Positions 33,822 to 42,282 of a DNA stretch of 64,000 bases are shown here, piece after piece. Position numbers and translations under genes: made by a program. The notes under the pieces are model-generated. The model was not told the origin of the DNA and did not search any database. It saw nothing but the letters and a program-made list of their open reading frames with translations. Origin of the DNA: Candidatus Thiovulum imperiosus. Its GTDB lineage: Bacteria; Campylobacterota; Campylobacteria; Campylobacterales; Thiovulaceae. The stretch lies in contig JAMJTW010000031.1 of NCBI GenBank assembly GCA_024281175.1, positions 84,100 through 148,099 on the forward strand. Direction: 5' to 3'. The first letter of the stretch is position 1; the number at the start of each line of letters is the position of its first letter.

Positions 33822-35675
33822 ATGAGGTATTTAGTTTTAGCTCTATCAACTCTACTCTTTGTTTCTTGTGGTGGAGGAGATAGTAGTAGCGAAACAACTA
33901 CTGAAAATGTAGTATCTGATGATGCAACTTCTGTTGAAGATGGCAATCAGAATGCAGAATATTGGGGTTCTTGGAAAGATGTTGAGAGTGGAGAAGAGAT
34001 ATACATAACTTCTAAAACAGTTTCAAATATTGAGAAAGTAGATGAGAGACTTATCAAAATTGAAAACTCATACTATCTTCGAAGTGGAGCTAGAAATGTC
34101 CAACTAAAAGGTAGTCTCTATACAGCAGAGAGTCGAGAGACAAAAGGTCTTGGAGATGTCGCTTCTATTGAGGTAATTTTCAAGAATTTAAAAGACTCAA
34201 ATATTCAAACAACTGTAAATAGTGATGATAGTGGAGATTTCCAAAATAGTGACTTACCAACTGGAACTTATGAATTGACAGCTCAAAGTGGAGACCTCAT
34301 CGTCACCAGTGAAGTTGAACTTGTAAAAGATAGTGAAGATATTGGTAGTTTCAAATTGGTAGACTCTTCATTACCAAACTTTAAAGTAGAACTAATTCTA
34401 AATCAAGATAGCTCTACTCTATATGCTGATGGAAATGAGTATAGCGGAACTATTAGAATTTATAACATCGGAAGTAGTGTTGCAAGAGGTCTTGTTGTTA
34501 CACATGGAGTATCTGAAATATATGAAACAGAAGAGAGTGTTGATGATATCATCTCAAATAGTTTTGAAGAGATAGAGACAAGTTTTGAATTTGGAAATTA
34601 TCAAAATAGAAATGTTGAGTATCACAATTTAGTTGTAACTATAAAAGATGAGCAAGATAATGAGTGGAATGAAGAGATAACTCTACCAGTTCACAAAGGC
34701 AATTTTGAACTCTCTTTTAAAAGTCAAGACTCTATTCGACTTCAAGGAGTTCTAACATCTCCAAATGGAATTTCTACATACTTTGATAGTAAAGAGACAA
34801 ACTTTGAACTTCCTCTACTAAATTCAGATGAGCAGAACTACACAATCTCATTTGTAAATTACAGTAGAACAGATGGCTTCTACTACAGCCTAGCTTTAAA
34901 TTCTAAAATTGAAGAGTTAGAGAGTTTAGACAAATCTGAACTTATAAACTTTGTCATTGGGCTTGATGAGGTTCGAAGTAGTTGGCTCTCTGTTGGCGAT
35001 TTAGACACTTGGATAATTTCCACTAAAGACACAGAAACTTCTGAAGAAACTGGAAACGCAACAGGCGATACACCACCATCAATTCCATTAGAATATGCAA
35101 CAGAGGACGAAACTACTTCTGTAGCAGAGGACGAAACTACTTCTGTAGCAGAGGACGAAACTACTTCTGTAGCAAAGGACGAAACTACTTCTGAAGCAGA
35201 GGACGAAACTACTTCTGAAGCAGAGGACGAAACTACTTCTGTAGCAGAGCCAAACAAAGTAGATGAAATTACTTCAGCAGTAGATTTACAAAATGATTTT
35301 GCAGAAGAGAGAGCAAATGTGGCTATGTCAGGGATTTACACTGTGAAAGTTACAGTTCAAGCCAGTGGAGATAAAGAGTGGGATATTCTTGGAAATGCTC
35401 CAGATATTTCAGCAGCAATTATAATTGGAAAGGAGACAATCTATTTAGAGAAAAAACAGGACTCTTATGTAAATAGCAAAACTTTCTCTGCTTATATAGA
35501 AGGTGGAATAGCAATTACAATTACAGCTTATGATGAAGATATTCAAATAAATGACAGAATTGGTGCAGGTTCTTTTGAGTTTGATGGAGAGAGTACAAAA
35601 GTAGTAAATTTAGGTAGTAATGGAACAGCTTCCTTTGAGTTTCAATTTCTAAATTATGTATATGAACCAGAGTAA
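33822..35675 (+). CDS. Repeat-bearing surface lipoprotein of unknown function
   Basis: The 617 residues begin with a lipoprotein signal, LALSTLLFVSCGGG, with the lipidated Cys at residue 16. The mature part is acidic, with Ser/Thr/Asp/Glu-rich beta segments: a carboxypeptidase-regulatory-like stretch near residues 125-160 (DSGDFQNSDLPTGTYELTA) and a CARDB-like stretch near residues 190-290. A linker of six 8-residue repeats (EDETTSVA) lies near residues 428-475, followed by a C-terminal beta domain. It is probably outer-membrane or surface anchored. It stands alone with its own promoter. Function is unknown. Confidence 0.75.
   Translation: MRYLVLALSTLLFVSCGGGDSSSETTTENVVSDDATSVEDGNQNAEYWGSWKDVESGEEIYITSKTVSNIEKVDERLIKIENSYYLRSGARNVQLKGSLYTAESRETKGLGDVASIEVIFKNLKDSNIQTTVNSDDSGDFQNSDLPTGTYELTAQSGDLIVTSEVELVKDSEDIGSFKLVDSSLPNFKVELILNQDSSTLYADGNEYSGTIRIYNIGSSVARGLVVTHGVSEIYETEESVDDIISNSFEEIETSFEFGNYQNRNVEYHNLVVTIKDEQDNEWNEEITLPVHKGNFELSFKSQDSIRLQGVLTSPNGISTYFDSKETNFELPLLNSDEQNYTISFVNYSRTDGFYYSLALNSKIEELESLDKSELINFVIGLDEVRSSWLSVGDLDTWIISTKDTETSEETGNATGDTPPSIPLEYATEDETTSVAEDETTSVAEDETTSVAKDETTSEAEDETTSEAEDETTSVAEPNKVDEITSAVDLQNDFAEERANVAMSGIYTVKVTVQASGDKEWDILGNAPDISAAIIIGKETIYLEKKQDSYVNSKTFSAYIEGGIAITITAYDEDIQINDRIGAGSFEFDGESTKVVNLGSNGTASFEFQFLNYVYEPE
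35103..35246 (+). repeat. Six 24-bp tandem repeats inside the lipoprotein gene
   Basis: The unit GAGGACGAAACTACTTCT plus GTAGCA or GAAGCA is repeated six times without gaps, with only three substitutions. Each unit codes EDETTSVA or a variant. The near identity implies recent expansion and possible length variation between strains without loss of frame. Confidence 0.9.
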
Positions 35676-35708
35676 AAAAGGTGAAAAATCGAAACTTTTC
35701 TTTTGTGA

Positions 35709-35714
35709 TATACT
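35709..35714 (+). promoter_or_regulatory. -10 box for the traL-like gene
   Basis: Extended -10 TGTGATATACT, 24 bases before the ATG at 35738, in a 62-base gap. Confidence 0.4.
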
Positions 35715-35737
35715 TAAAAAAAAATTAGGAATAGGGT

Positions 35738-36442
35738 ATGATACATCTAATACTTCAGGGAAAAGGTGGGGTTGGTAAAACATTTGTAAGTTCTATGCTA
35801 ACTCAATTTTTAATGACAAAACATAGTGTAGTAGCATTTGATACAGATAGTGTAAATCCAACATTCTCTCAATATGAGTCTTTAAATGTTAGAAGAATAG
35901 ATTTAATGGACGGAAGTAAAATAAATGAGAGAAATTTAGATGTTCTGATTGAAGCATTCTTAACAGAAGAGGCTGACCATCTTGTTGTTGATAATGGTGC
36001 TTCTTCTTTCGTTCCTTTCTCCAACTATCTTGTGGAAAATGAAGTTATTGAGATGTTAAAAGAGGCTGGAAAAGATATTATGGTTCATACTGTTCTTGAA
36101 GGTGGTCAAGGTATGAACGATACGCTTCAAGGTCTCAATGTTCTTGCAAAATATTTCAACAACATCTTTGTTTGGCAGAACCAATATTATGGAACTATCT
36201 CTTATGAGGGTAAAAGTTTTGAAGAGACAAAAGTTTATAAAAACAATGAAGAGAAAATCTTTGGAGTTGCAATAATTGGAGACCGAAGTCGAGATACATT
36301 TGGGAAAGATATCGAAAATATGTTGAAATACAAAATCTCTTTTGAAGAGGTAAAAAGCGATAGCAGATTTCCAATTATGTCAAAACAGAGGTTAAATATC
36401 TTTAAGAAAGATATTTTTGGACAACTCGAAAACCACTTCTAA
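35738..36442 (+). CDS. traL: TraL-like ParA-type ATPase of a conjugation locus
   Basis: The 234-residue P-loop protein starts MIHLILQGKGGVGKTFVSSM (deviant Walker A) and, from memory, matches IncP plasmid TraL along its length: DTDSVNPTFSQYESLNVRR, DNGASSFVPFSNYL, VVHTV-like MVHTVLEGGQGMNDTLQG and the ending MSKQRLNIFKKDIFGQLE. TraL belongs to the DNA-transfer region of RP4-type plasmids and its role is poorly defined. Here it is alone apart from a TraM-like protein two positions on, with no relaxase in the window, so it looks like a remnant. Confidence 0.75.
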   Translation: MIHLILQGKGGVGKTFVSSMLTQFLMTKHSVVAFDTDSVNPTFSQYESLNVRRIDLMDGSKINERNLDVLIEAFLTEEADHLVVDNGASSFVPFSNYLVENEVIEMLKEAGKDIMVHTVLEGGQGMNDTLQGLNVLAKYFNNIFVWQNQYYGTISYEGKSFEETKVYKNNEEKIFGVAIIGDRSRDTFGKDIENMLKYKISFEEVKSDSRFPIMSKQRLNIFKKDIFGQLENHF

Positions 36443-36445
36443 AAA

Positions 36446-36463
36446 TAGGGGACTCTTCCCCTA
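36446..36463 (+). terminator. Hairpin after the traL-like gene
   Basis: A perfect 7-bp stem TAGGGGA/TCCCCTA with a CTCT loop, four bases after the stop. No U-tract. Confidence 0.5.
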
Positions 36464-36472
36464 ACTTCTCAA

Positions 36473-36604
36473 ATGAAATTTATAGATTTTTGTGCTGGAA
36501 TTGGTGGAGGACATTTAGGTTTAGAACAGATTAGAATGTCTTGTATCGGCTTCAGTGACATCATTCAAAAAAAACATTTTTATAAAATAGAAAATAGGAT
36601 TTAA
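36473..36604 (+). pseudogene. 5'-stub of a DNA (cytosine-5) methyltransferase
   Basis: A 43-codon reading frame begins MKFIDFCAGIGGGHLGLEQI and continues to CIGFSDI. This is motif I (S-adenosylmethionine binding, FxGxGG) and the start of motif II of cytosine-5 DNA methyltransferases, which normally run to 300 or more residues. After about residue 31 the sequence turns into Lys-rich noise and stops directly before the next start. It is too short for the usual ORF cutoffs. It is a decayed fragment from a restriction-modification gene. Confidence 0.7.
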
Positions 36605-37348
36605 ATGAATATAGAGGAATTAAGAGCTGATATATTCAAACTCTTCAATTTAAAAGTAGATAAAGATGACCCCATTTGGGCGTTCCTTTATGCCAATCGA
36701 GAAGTTATTCACAATCTTGAAGATATTTTAGAACTCTCTAAAGCTGAAAACCGTGAGTATCATAAAAATCTACGATTGGAATTAGAAGAGTTTAGAAAAG
36801 TAGCTAAAGATAGTGTTCATACTGCAATTGAGCAGTTTGATTTCAGACTTGATGAGTTTCATAGAGATATTACAAGAATGGAGAAACATCATCAAGATGC
36901 AATGGCTTTTCATGAGCGATTTCGTATGAATAGTAATAAAGAGTTAGATAAAAAATTAGAACATATGAGTAGCCTTTTTGATGCCAATCTTATGGCAATT
37001 GAAGAGAGAATAAATGATATTATTGATGCCGTAGATTACACTAGATTTAGCGATACAATTGAGAGAGAAGTTTCTGATGTTGTGAAGAATTCACTGCATG
37101 AAGTTAGAGCTGGAGTTTCAATAAATAAAAAGGGTATTGAGAATTTACGAGAACTCAGAGATGAGAATGAGTCAGCAATTAGAAGACTTGAGATGCGAGT
37201 TAGTTCTTTAACAACTCTTGCAATTTTCCAGACAATTCTTTTTGGTGCTTCACTCACACTTTTAGCAGTTGTATACTTCTCTCAAGGAACTCTAAAATTT
37301 GGTGGAGTTGAAGAGGAAACTATAACAGAAAGGAGTGTTTCAAAATGA
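36605..37348 (+). CDS. TraM-like coiled-coil protein with C-terminal membrane anchor
   Basis: The 247 residues are largely coiled coil (about 45-205) ending in one membrane helix, LAIFQTILFGASLTLLAVVYF near residue 212. Near the N terminus, KVDKDDPIWAFLYANREVI resembles the RDDPILILHTINE-type segment that I associate with IncP-type TraM. TraM follows TraL in RP4, matching the order here apart from the methyltransferase stub between. The family assignment is tentative; the coiled-coil and tail anchor are clear. The stop overlaps the CinA-like start. Confidence 0.5.
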   Translation: MNIEELRADIFKLFNLKVDKDDPIWAFLYANREVIHNLEDILELSKAENREYHKNLRLELEEFRKVAKDSVHTAIEQFDFRLDEFHRDITRMEKHHQDAMAFHERFRMNSNKELDKKLEHMSSLFDANLMAIEERINDIIDAVDYTRFSDTIEREVSDVVKNSLHEVRAGVSINKKGIENLRELRDENESAIRRLEMRVSSLTTLAIFQTILFGASLTLLAVVYFSQGTLKFGGVEEETITERSVSK

Positions 37349-38079
37349 GATTTTTTGGAGTTATTATCGGTTCAGAAATTTTAGATGGTCGAAGAGATGA
37401 TAGTCACTTTGATTTTCTCCAAGCAGAACTTGAGAAGAGAAAATGGGGTTTATCAGGTGTTTTTATAATTGAAGATGACCCGCAACTTATGAGAGAAACT
37501 TATAAGATGTTATCTGAAATTCCACACTCTGTTATCTTCTCTTTTGGAGGTATTGGAGCGACTCCAGATGACTACACAAGAAAAGTTGTAGCAGAAGTTT
37601 TCCGAGATGGAAAGATGGAATACAATGCGGAATTTAAAGAGAAGATAATATCTCGATTTGGAGATGATAGTGAAAGAAGATTTCCACTTTGTCATCTGCC
37701 AGAAGGTGCAGAACTATTAAAGAATAATCCTGTAAATGGAATGTATGGCTTCTATTTGAATGACCGTTTCTTCTTTGTCCCAGGATTTCCAGAGATGGCA
37801 TATCCGATGGTTCGAGAAGCTCTTGATAAGTTTTATCCGAAATCAACTAAGAAGATGTTTTACAAATCCATATTTGTAGAGACTTCAGAGTCAAACCTCA
37901 TCAGCTGGATGGAACAGCTTCCAGAAATTGTATCACTTTCAAGTCTTCCAAAACTAAATTTTGATGAGAATGGAAAACTTGTTCCAACAGTAGATATAAG
38001 AATTGGTTCAGAAAATTCTAACATTTTAGAAGATGAGATGGATAAACTGTATGAACTTTTGGAGGAATTAAATGTCTAG
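37345..38079 (+). CDS. CinA-N/MoaB-like molybdopterin-binding-fold protein
   Basis: The 244 residues match the MoCF/CinA N-terminal domain: GVIIGSEILDGRRDDSHFDF at the start and FSFGGIGATPDDYTRKVVAE (GGxGxTxxDxT-type motif) near residue 66, then FFFVPGFPEMAYPM near residue 145. It lacks the nicotinamide-nucleotide amidase domain of full CinA. Relatives act in pyridine-nucleotide repair as ADP-ribose pyrophosphatase-type enzymes or in molybdopterin synthesis. It is cotranscribed and overlapped with ispDF, an arrangement familiar in Campylobacterota. Confidence 0.8.
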   Translation: MRFFGVIIGSEILDGRRDDSHFDFLQAELEKRKWGLSGVFIIEDDPQLMRETYKMLSEIPHSVIFSFGGIGATPDDYTRKVVAEVFRDGKMEYNAEFKEKIISRFGDDSERRFPLCHLPEGAELLKNNPVNGMYGFYLNDRFFFVPGFPEMAYPMVREALDKFYPKSTKKMFYKSIFVETSESNLISWMEQLPEIVSLSSLPKLNFDENGKLVPTVDIRIGSENSNILEDEMDKLYELLEELNV

Positions 38080-39202
38080 TGTATCTCTACTACTTCTCTC
38101 TGCTGGCGAGTCTAGCCGTTTTAATTTTCGAACCAAAAAGCAGTGGCTTCGAGTTGAAGGAGTTCCTTTATGGGTGAAAGTTTTAAACAAATTCCAGAAA
38201 ATGGGTATGTTTGGAAAGATTGTAATTACAGCACATAAAGATGAGGTTTCACTTTTTAGAAAATTCACAACCGTAGAAGTTGTTTCAGGTGGAAAAGATA
38301 GACAGGAGTCTATACAAAATGGTCTTCAAAAGATATCTTCAGAATTTGTGATGATAAGTGATATTGCAAGATGTGATATTCCTTTAGAGATGGTCAATAG
38401 ACTTCTTGAGAGTAGATATCTTGGAGATGTTATTGTTCCATATTTACCAGTTTCTGATACAGTTGTAGTTGGTAATAGTTCTGTAAATCGAGATGAGGTG
38501 AAACTTGTTCAGACTCCACAACTCTCCAAAACAGAGATTTTAAAAGAGCTTTTAAAAGAGCCTAAAGATGGATTTACAGATGAGAGTTCACTATTTCCAA
38601 AAGAGAGTAGATATTTTGTATTGGGAGATAAGAGAGCAGAGAAATTAACTTTTCTTGGAGATATGAAAACTTCTTTCTGTTTTAAAGCTGACTATTTTGG
38701 CAGAGTCTCTGTTGGAAACGGTTTTGATGTTCACCAATTTAGTAGAGAAGAGAACCGAGATATGGTTTTGGGTGGAGTTGAAATAGATACACCTCTCTCT
38801 TTTAAAGCTCACTCTGACGGTGATGTAGTTATACACTCTGTAATAGATGCTCTTTTGGGTGGTGCTGGAATTGGAGATATTGGAGAACTATTTCCTGATA
38901 GTGATGAGGTTTGGAAAAATGCAAACTCTATGGAACTACTAAAAAAGGTTGCAAATCTTCTTCATAAAATAGGTTTAGAAGTTGAACATGTTGATATAAC
39001 TATCATTGCTCAAATTCCAAGAATTGGAAATTTGAAAATGGAGATGAAAAAAGAGATTGCAAAAGTTTTAGAAATTCAACTTTGGAAAGTGAATGTGAAA
39101 GCGACAACTACGGAAAAACTAGGTTTTATAGGTAGAAAAGAGGGTCTCGGAGTTCTTGCAACAGCAACAATTCAAGAAGTAGATTGGAGAAATCTTGTCT
39201 AA
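38072..39202 (+). CDS. ispDF: Bifunctional IspD/IspF enzyme of the MEP pathway
   Basis: Residues 1-205 are IspD, the CTP-dependent cytidylyltransferase for methylerythritol phosphate (LLLSAGESSRFNFRTKKQWL, later VKLVQTPQL). From about 215 IspF, the cyclodiphosphate synthase, begins with VGNGFDVHQF (metal Asp and His) and continues SFKAHSDGDVVIHSVIDALL, GIGDIGELFPDSD and ATTTEKLGFIGRKEG. The fusion is characteristic of Campylobacterota and some alphaproteobacteria. It overlaps the CinA-like gene by eight bases and the lipoprotein gene downstream by eight. Confidence 0.95.
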   Translation: MSSVSLLLLSAGESSRFNFRTKKQWLRVEGVPLWVKVLNKFQKMGMFGKIVITAHKDEVSLFRKFTTVEVVSGGKDRQESIQNGLQKISSEFVMISDIARCDIPLEMVNRLLESRYLGDVIVPYLPVSDTVVVGNSSVNRDEVKLVQTPQLSKTEILKELLKEPKDGFTDESSLFPKESRYFVLGDKRAEKLTFLGDMKTSFCFKADYFGRVSVGNGFDVHQFSREENRDMVLGGVEIDTPLSFKAHSDGDVVIHSVIDALLGGAGIGDIGELFPDSDEVWKNANSMELLKKVANLLHKIGLEVEHVDITIIAQIPRIGNLKMEMKKEIAKVLEIQLWKVNVKATTTEKLGFIGRKEGLGVLATATIQEVDWRNLV

Positions 39203-39581
39203 ACTCTACCTGCTTCTTCCTCTATTTCTAATTTCATGCAATGCTCCAATCTATAAAGAGGCAAAAATTTCAGAAGTTTTAGAGTGTTTGAAATTAGATG
39301 CTATTGAGGGAGAAGCAGAAGCTAGAGAACTATTTCATTTTTCCAAAACTTGTGATACAACTCTACTTTTAGACTCTCATTTTATTCATAACTGCCATAA
39401 TCCAAGAGTAAAATCTTTGGGCAGTGATTTTGATGGATATGTCTCTCTAAGAATAGAAGAGAATGGAACTCTGCTTTACCGTTCTCAAACAGATTTTAAA
39501 GGAGATGATACCGTATATCATCTAAAAAGACTTTTGGAGGAGTTGGTAAAAGAGCATTCTGTTCAAAAGGTTTTGAAATAA
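39195..39581 (+). CDS. Small lipoprotein of unknown function
   Basis: The 128-residue product starts at a TTG behind GGAG and has the lipobox LFLISCNAP with Cys near residue 15. The mature part includes three further Cys residues (ECLKL, KTCDT, HNCHN) that might form disulfides. I do not recognise the family. It sits in the ispDF operon and is followed by a TPR gene, so a periplasmic or outer-membrane role is likely. Confidence 0.65.
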   Translation: MSKLYLLLPLFLISCNAPIYKEAKISEVLECLKLDAIEGEAEARELFHFSKTCDTTLLLDSHFIHNCHNPRVKSLGSDFDGYVSLRIEENGTLLYRSQTDFKGDDTVYHLKRLLEELVKEHSVQKVLK

Positions 39582-40576
39582 GATTTCTTCTTTTGATTCC
39601 AGTTCTACTTTTTGGAGAAATTTCCAAAGAGATTCACTCAAAACTTTCTGAAGTTAAAAACCTCATCGCCAAAAATTCCCTTTTAAAAGCAGACCTAATT
39701 CTAAAAAGAGTTTTAGAAAAAGCTGGTAGTCGAGAAGAGAGAGATTTAATAAACTATTTTCAGGCAAACTTATATCTTTTACAAGGAAATTCATCTCTTG
39801 CAACTCTACTTTTGAACTCTATTCTGCAATCAAAACTTCTAAATAGAGAAATTTTGAATGAAGTTGAAAGAGAAGTTGTAAATTTACATATGAACCGAAA
39901 AGAGTTCTATTCAGCACTACAATTTGTGAAAAGCGTAGATGGTAGAGAAAATGTTGCAATGAAATATAAGATATATAAAGGGCTTGGAGATTTTAGAGAG
40001 AGCTACCGCTATTTAGAGATTTTAATTGATGGTGGTTCTAAAAATTTTGAATTTTGGGAAGATTACATCATGTTTCTCCAAAGTTTTGGAATAGAGAATT
40101 CAAAAATAGATACTTCATCTCTACTCCTCTCCCTCTCCTATCCAGAAGAGTTTCAAACTTTCACTTCTATTTTTGAAAAGTATAAACTCTATTTTCACAA
40201 AGCAGAGTTCCTTCATTTTGGAATTGAAAACGGTTTTTTAAGAGGCTCTAAAAATGAGATTTTAGATGTATTACAAATCTATAAGAGTTTTGGAGACCTC
40301 TACAATTTAGAGAGATTTTTAAATACTCTTATAGCTCTTGAGCGAATTCCAGAAAAAGAGATTTTTCAAATAGAACTTGCAAAACTATATCTTGAAACTG
40401 GAGATTTTGAAAAGGTAGAAGAGCTTTTACAAAATATTGAGAGTGGAGAGAAATATATGATTTTAGGAGAACTTTTTCAACTTTTGGGAATGGAAGCAGA
40501 AGCTCAAAAATCATTTTTAAGAGCTACGCACTTCCCAGAAACTCGAGGAGAAAGCTTGAAAATGCTTCAAGACTAA
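39578..40576 (+). CDS. Exported TPR protein, probable ATA start
   Basis: A roughly 330-residue protein with loose tetratricopeptide helices (LLQGNSSLATLLLNSILQ; AKLYLETGDFEKVEELLQN; LFQLLGMEAEAQKSFLRAT). No ATG, GTG or TTG gives a sensible N terminus: the first TTG at 39593 would cut off half of a signal peptide. Reading from ATA 39578 gives a good export signal (Met)RFLLLIPVLLFGE, with AAAAGG at 39565-39570 and an overlap with the preceding TAA stop. It resembles the TPR gene at 47831. The start is inference; a base error turning ATG to ATA is also possible. Confidence 0.65.
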   Translation: MRFLLLIPVLLFGEISKEIHSKLSEVKNLIAKNSLLKADLILKRVLEKAGSREERDLINYFQANLYLLQGNSSLATLLLNSILQSKLLNREILNEVEREVVNLHMNRKEFYSALQFVKSVDGRENVAMKYKIYKGLGDFRESYRYLEILIDGGSKNFEFWEDYIMFLQSFGIENSKIDTSSLLLSLSYPEEFQTFTSIFEKYKLYFHKAEFLHFGIENGFLRGSKNEILDVLQIYKSFGDLYNLERFLNTLIALERIPEKEIFQIELAKLYLETGDFEKVEELLQNIESGEKYMILGELFQLLGMEAEAQKSFLRATHFPETRGESLKMLQD

Positions 40577-40582
40577 ATCTCT

Positions 40583-41152
40583 CTAACCAATTAGCCACTC
40601 TAAAATTAGATTTGCAATAACTTGATGTCCAATATCAGATGGATGAAAATCATCAACTCTATCCATTTTCTCAAACCAATCCTTTTTCTTACTAAGCTCT
40701 TTGTAAAGAGAGAGGTATGGAATTCCTAGTCTGTTTCCCAATTTGTGAAAAGCGTCATCTAATTTCTCTAACTTCTTATTAAACTCTTTATCTATAATTG
40801 GAGGAGGACCGACAAAGAGAAGTCTTCCCATTTTATGAGCTTTCTCTAAAATTTTATGACTATTTGAAATGCTCTCTTCAATATCCATCTCCATATTTAT
40901 ATCATTAGTTCCAAAAGAGAAGATGAACAGAGTTTCCAACTCAACTCTATTTCTAATTGCCACTTCCTGTTCCCATCTATTCAATATATCTCTTGAAGTA
41001 TCTCCCTTAATTCCAAGATTGTAGTGAGTTATCTCAAAACCTTTTCTCTCAATCTCTAAGCTAACTCTACCAGCCCAACCGAGTTTCCGAGAATCTCCAA
41101 AACCGTTCACATATGAATCGCCTATAAAAAATATCTCAATCTGATTTTTCAT
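40583..41152 (-). CDS. SGNH/GDSL-type hydrolase
   Basis: The 189 residues have block I FIGDSYVNGFGDSRKLGWAG with the catalytic Ser near residue 13, a Gly in GIKGDTSRDIL, the Asn block FSFGTNDINMEM and the C-terminal DDFHPSDIGHQVIA with the Asp-x2-His pair. It is probably a lipase, esterase or carbohydrate deacetylase. There is no signal peptide. It is the last gene of a minus-strand group with a glycosyltransferase and glycerate kinase. Confidence 0.9.
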   Translation of the reverse strand: MKNQIEIFFIGDSYVNGFGDSRKLGWAGRVSLEIERKGFEITHYNLGIKGDTSRDILNRWEQEVAIRNRVELETLFIFSFGTNDINMEMDIEESISNSHKILEKAHKMGRLLFVGPPPIIDKEFNKKLEKLDDAFHKLGNRLGIPYLSLYKELSKKKDWFEKMDRVDDFHPSDIGHQVIANLILEWLIG

Positions 41153-41184
41153 AATAATCCTTTTTTAAATGGAATTTTACTTTG

Positions 41185-42282
41185 TTACTTTTCAGTTCTC
41201 TGAAAATGAAAAGGAATACCAAAAAGTTTCAGGAAAAAACGCCAGATTCCATAAAGCGGAGGTAGTGAATTTATACTCATTCGAAATAAGAGATAGAAAG
41301 TAAGTTTCCAACTCCAATCCATTTCAATAAAGTCTGCAACTATTTTGTGGAAATAGAGGAAAAAAAGAGTTGTGAAAATGATGATTGAGATTTGGAGTTC
41401 ATTACCAAAAAAGAGGGCGTAAAGAACTAGAATAGAACCGAGAAACCAATCAAAAATATGTAGATATCTTCTAAAAAATTTAGAAAAGTCATTCCAAGAG
41501 AGTTCTACAAATTGTGGAAAGAGAAAATCGCCTAAAAACCATCTTCCTCCTTGTCTTATGTAAGTAATTGGAGAGTCTGGTGAGGAGGAGTTATCAAAAT
41601 AGGGTAGAGGTGTTGGATAGAACCCTTTTAAATGAGTTTGATATCCAAAAATCAAATCTTCTGTGAGAGTTTTTTCACAAAAAGGGAACTCTTCTAAAAT
41701 ATCTTTTTTAACAATTAGACCATGACCAATAAGATAAGAGAACTTTTTTCGAATAGAAGCTGAAAGCTCAAAAGCTAAAACTCTTCTACTCTGATATAGT
41801 GCTGAAGCCTTTCCAAACATAGATTTTCCATGAAAGATTGTATACATTTGGTAAATAGGTTTTTCACCACTATTTTGAACAAACTCAATACCTCTAAAGT
41901 CTGGACGGGAGTCAGCATCAAAAATAGCAATATAGTCACTATGAATTTGGGAAATTGCCCAATTTAGTTGAGAGGCTTTATATCCTCGAATATTGGGAAA
42001 CTGCATAATTTGGAAATTTGAGAAACGACGAATTATCTTTTCACTCTCTCCACTATCTCGAATGGAAGTTATAAAAATTGGAGTGAAACTGCTCTTTTTC
42101 CAGAATTGTAGAGTCTCTTTTAAAATATTCTCTTCACTAAAAACAGGAATTAGAATTGTAACTTCTCTATTGAAACTTAATTTTTCATCTCTCCAGTGTT
42201 GAATGAAAGAGATTGCTCTAAAGAGTCTCCAGAGTTGCTGAAAAACTCTAATAAAAAAGTAAGTAGTTATGAAATATATCAA
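41185..42282 (-). CDS. Membrane family-2 glycosyltransferase
   Basis: The 365-residue protein has a GT-A fold with VTILIPVFSEENILKETLQF, then YIAIFDADSRPDFRGIEF (DxD metal site) near residue 115, TEDLIFGYQTHLKGF near residue 215 and the RQGGRWFLGDF (Q-x-x-R-W-like) acceptor motif. C-terminal hydrophobic segments (FLGSILVLYALFFG; ISIIIFTTLFFLYFH) anchor it in the inner membrane. That layout is typical of processive polysaccharide synthases or lipid-linked transferases. The start overlaps the glycerate kinase stop. Confidence 0.82.
   Translation of the reverse strand: MIYFITTYFFIRVFQQLWRLFRAISFIQHWRDEKLSFNREVTILIPVFSEENILKETLQFWKKSSFTPIFITSIRDSGESEKIIRRFSNFQIMQFPNIRGYKASQLNWAISQIHSDYIAIFDADSRPDFRGIEFVQNSGEKPIYQMYTIFHGKSMFGKASALYQSRRVLAFELSASIRKKFSYLIGHGLIVKKDILEEFPFCEKTLTEDLIFGYQTHLKGFYPTPLPYFDNSSSPDSPITYIRQGGRWFLGDFLFPQFVELSWNDFSKFFRRYLHIFDWFLGSILVLYALFFGNELQISIIIFTTLFFLYFHKIVADFIEMDWSWKLTFYLLFRMSINSLPPLYGIWRFFLKLFGIPFHFQRTEK

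Noticed and set aside
35103-35246. Short regular repeats as a CRISPR array
   Set aside because: The 24-bp units are contiguous with no spacers and keep the reading frame of the lipoprotein.
34883-35257. Minus-strand ORF rich in Ser/Val across the 24-bp repeats
   Set aside because: It exists only because the repeat is open on both strands; the plus-strand lipoprotein has signal, promoter and domains.
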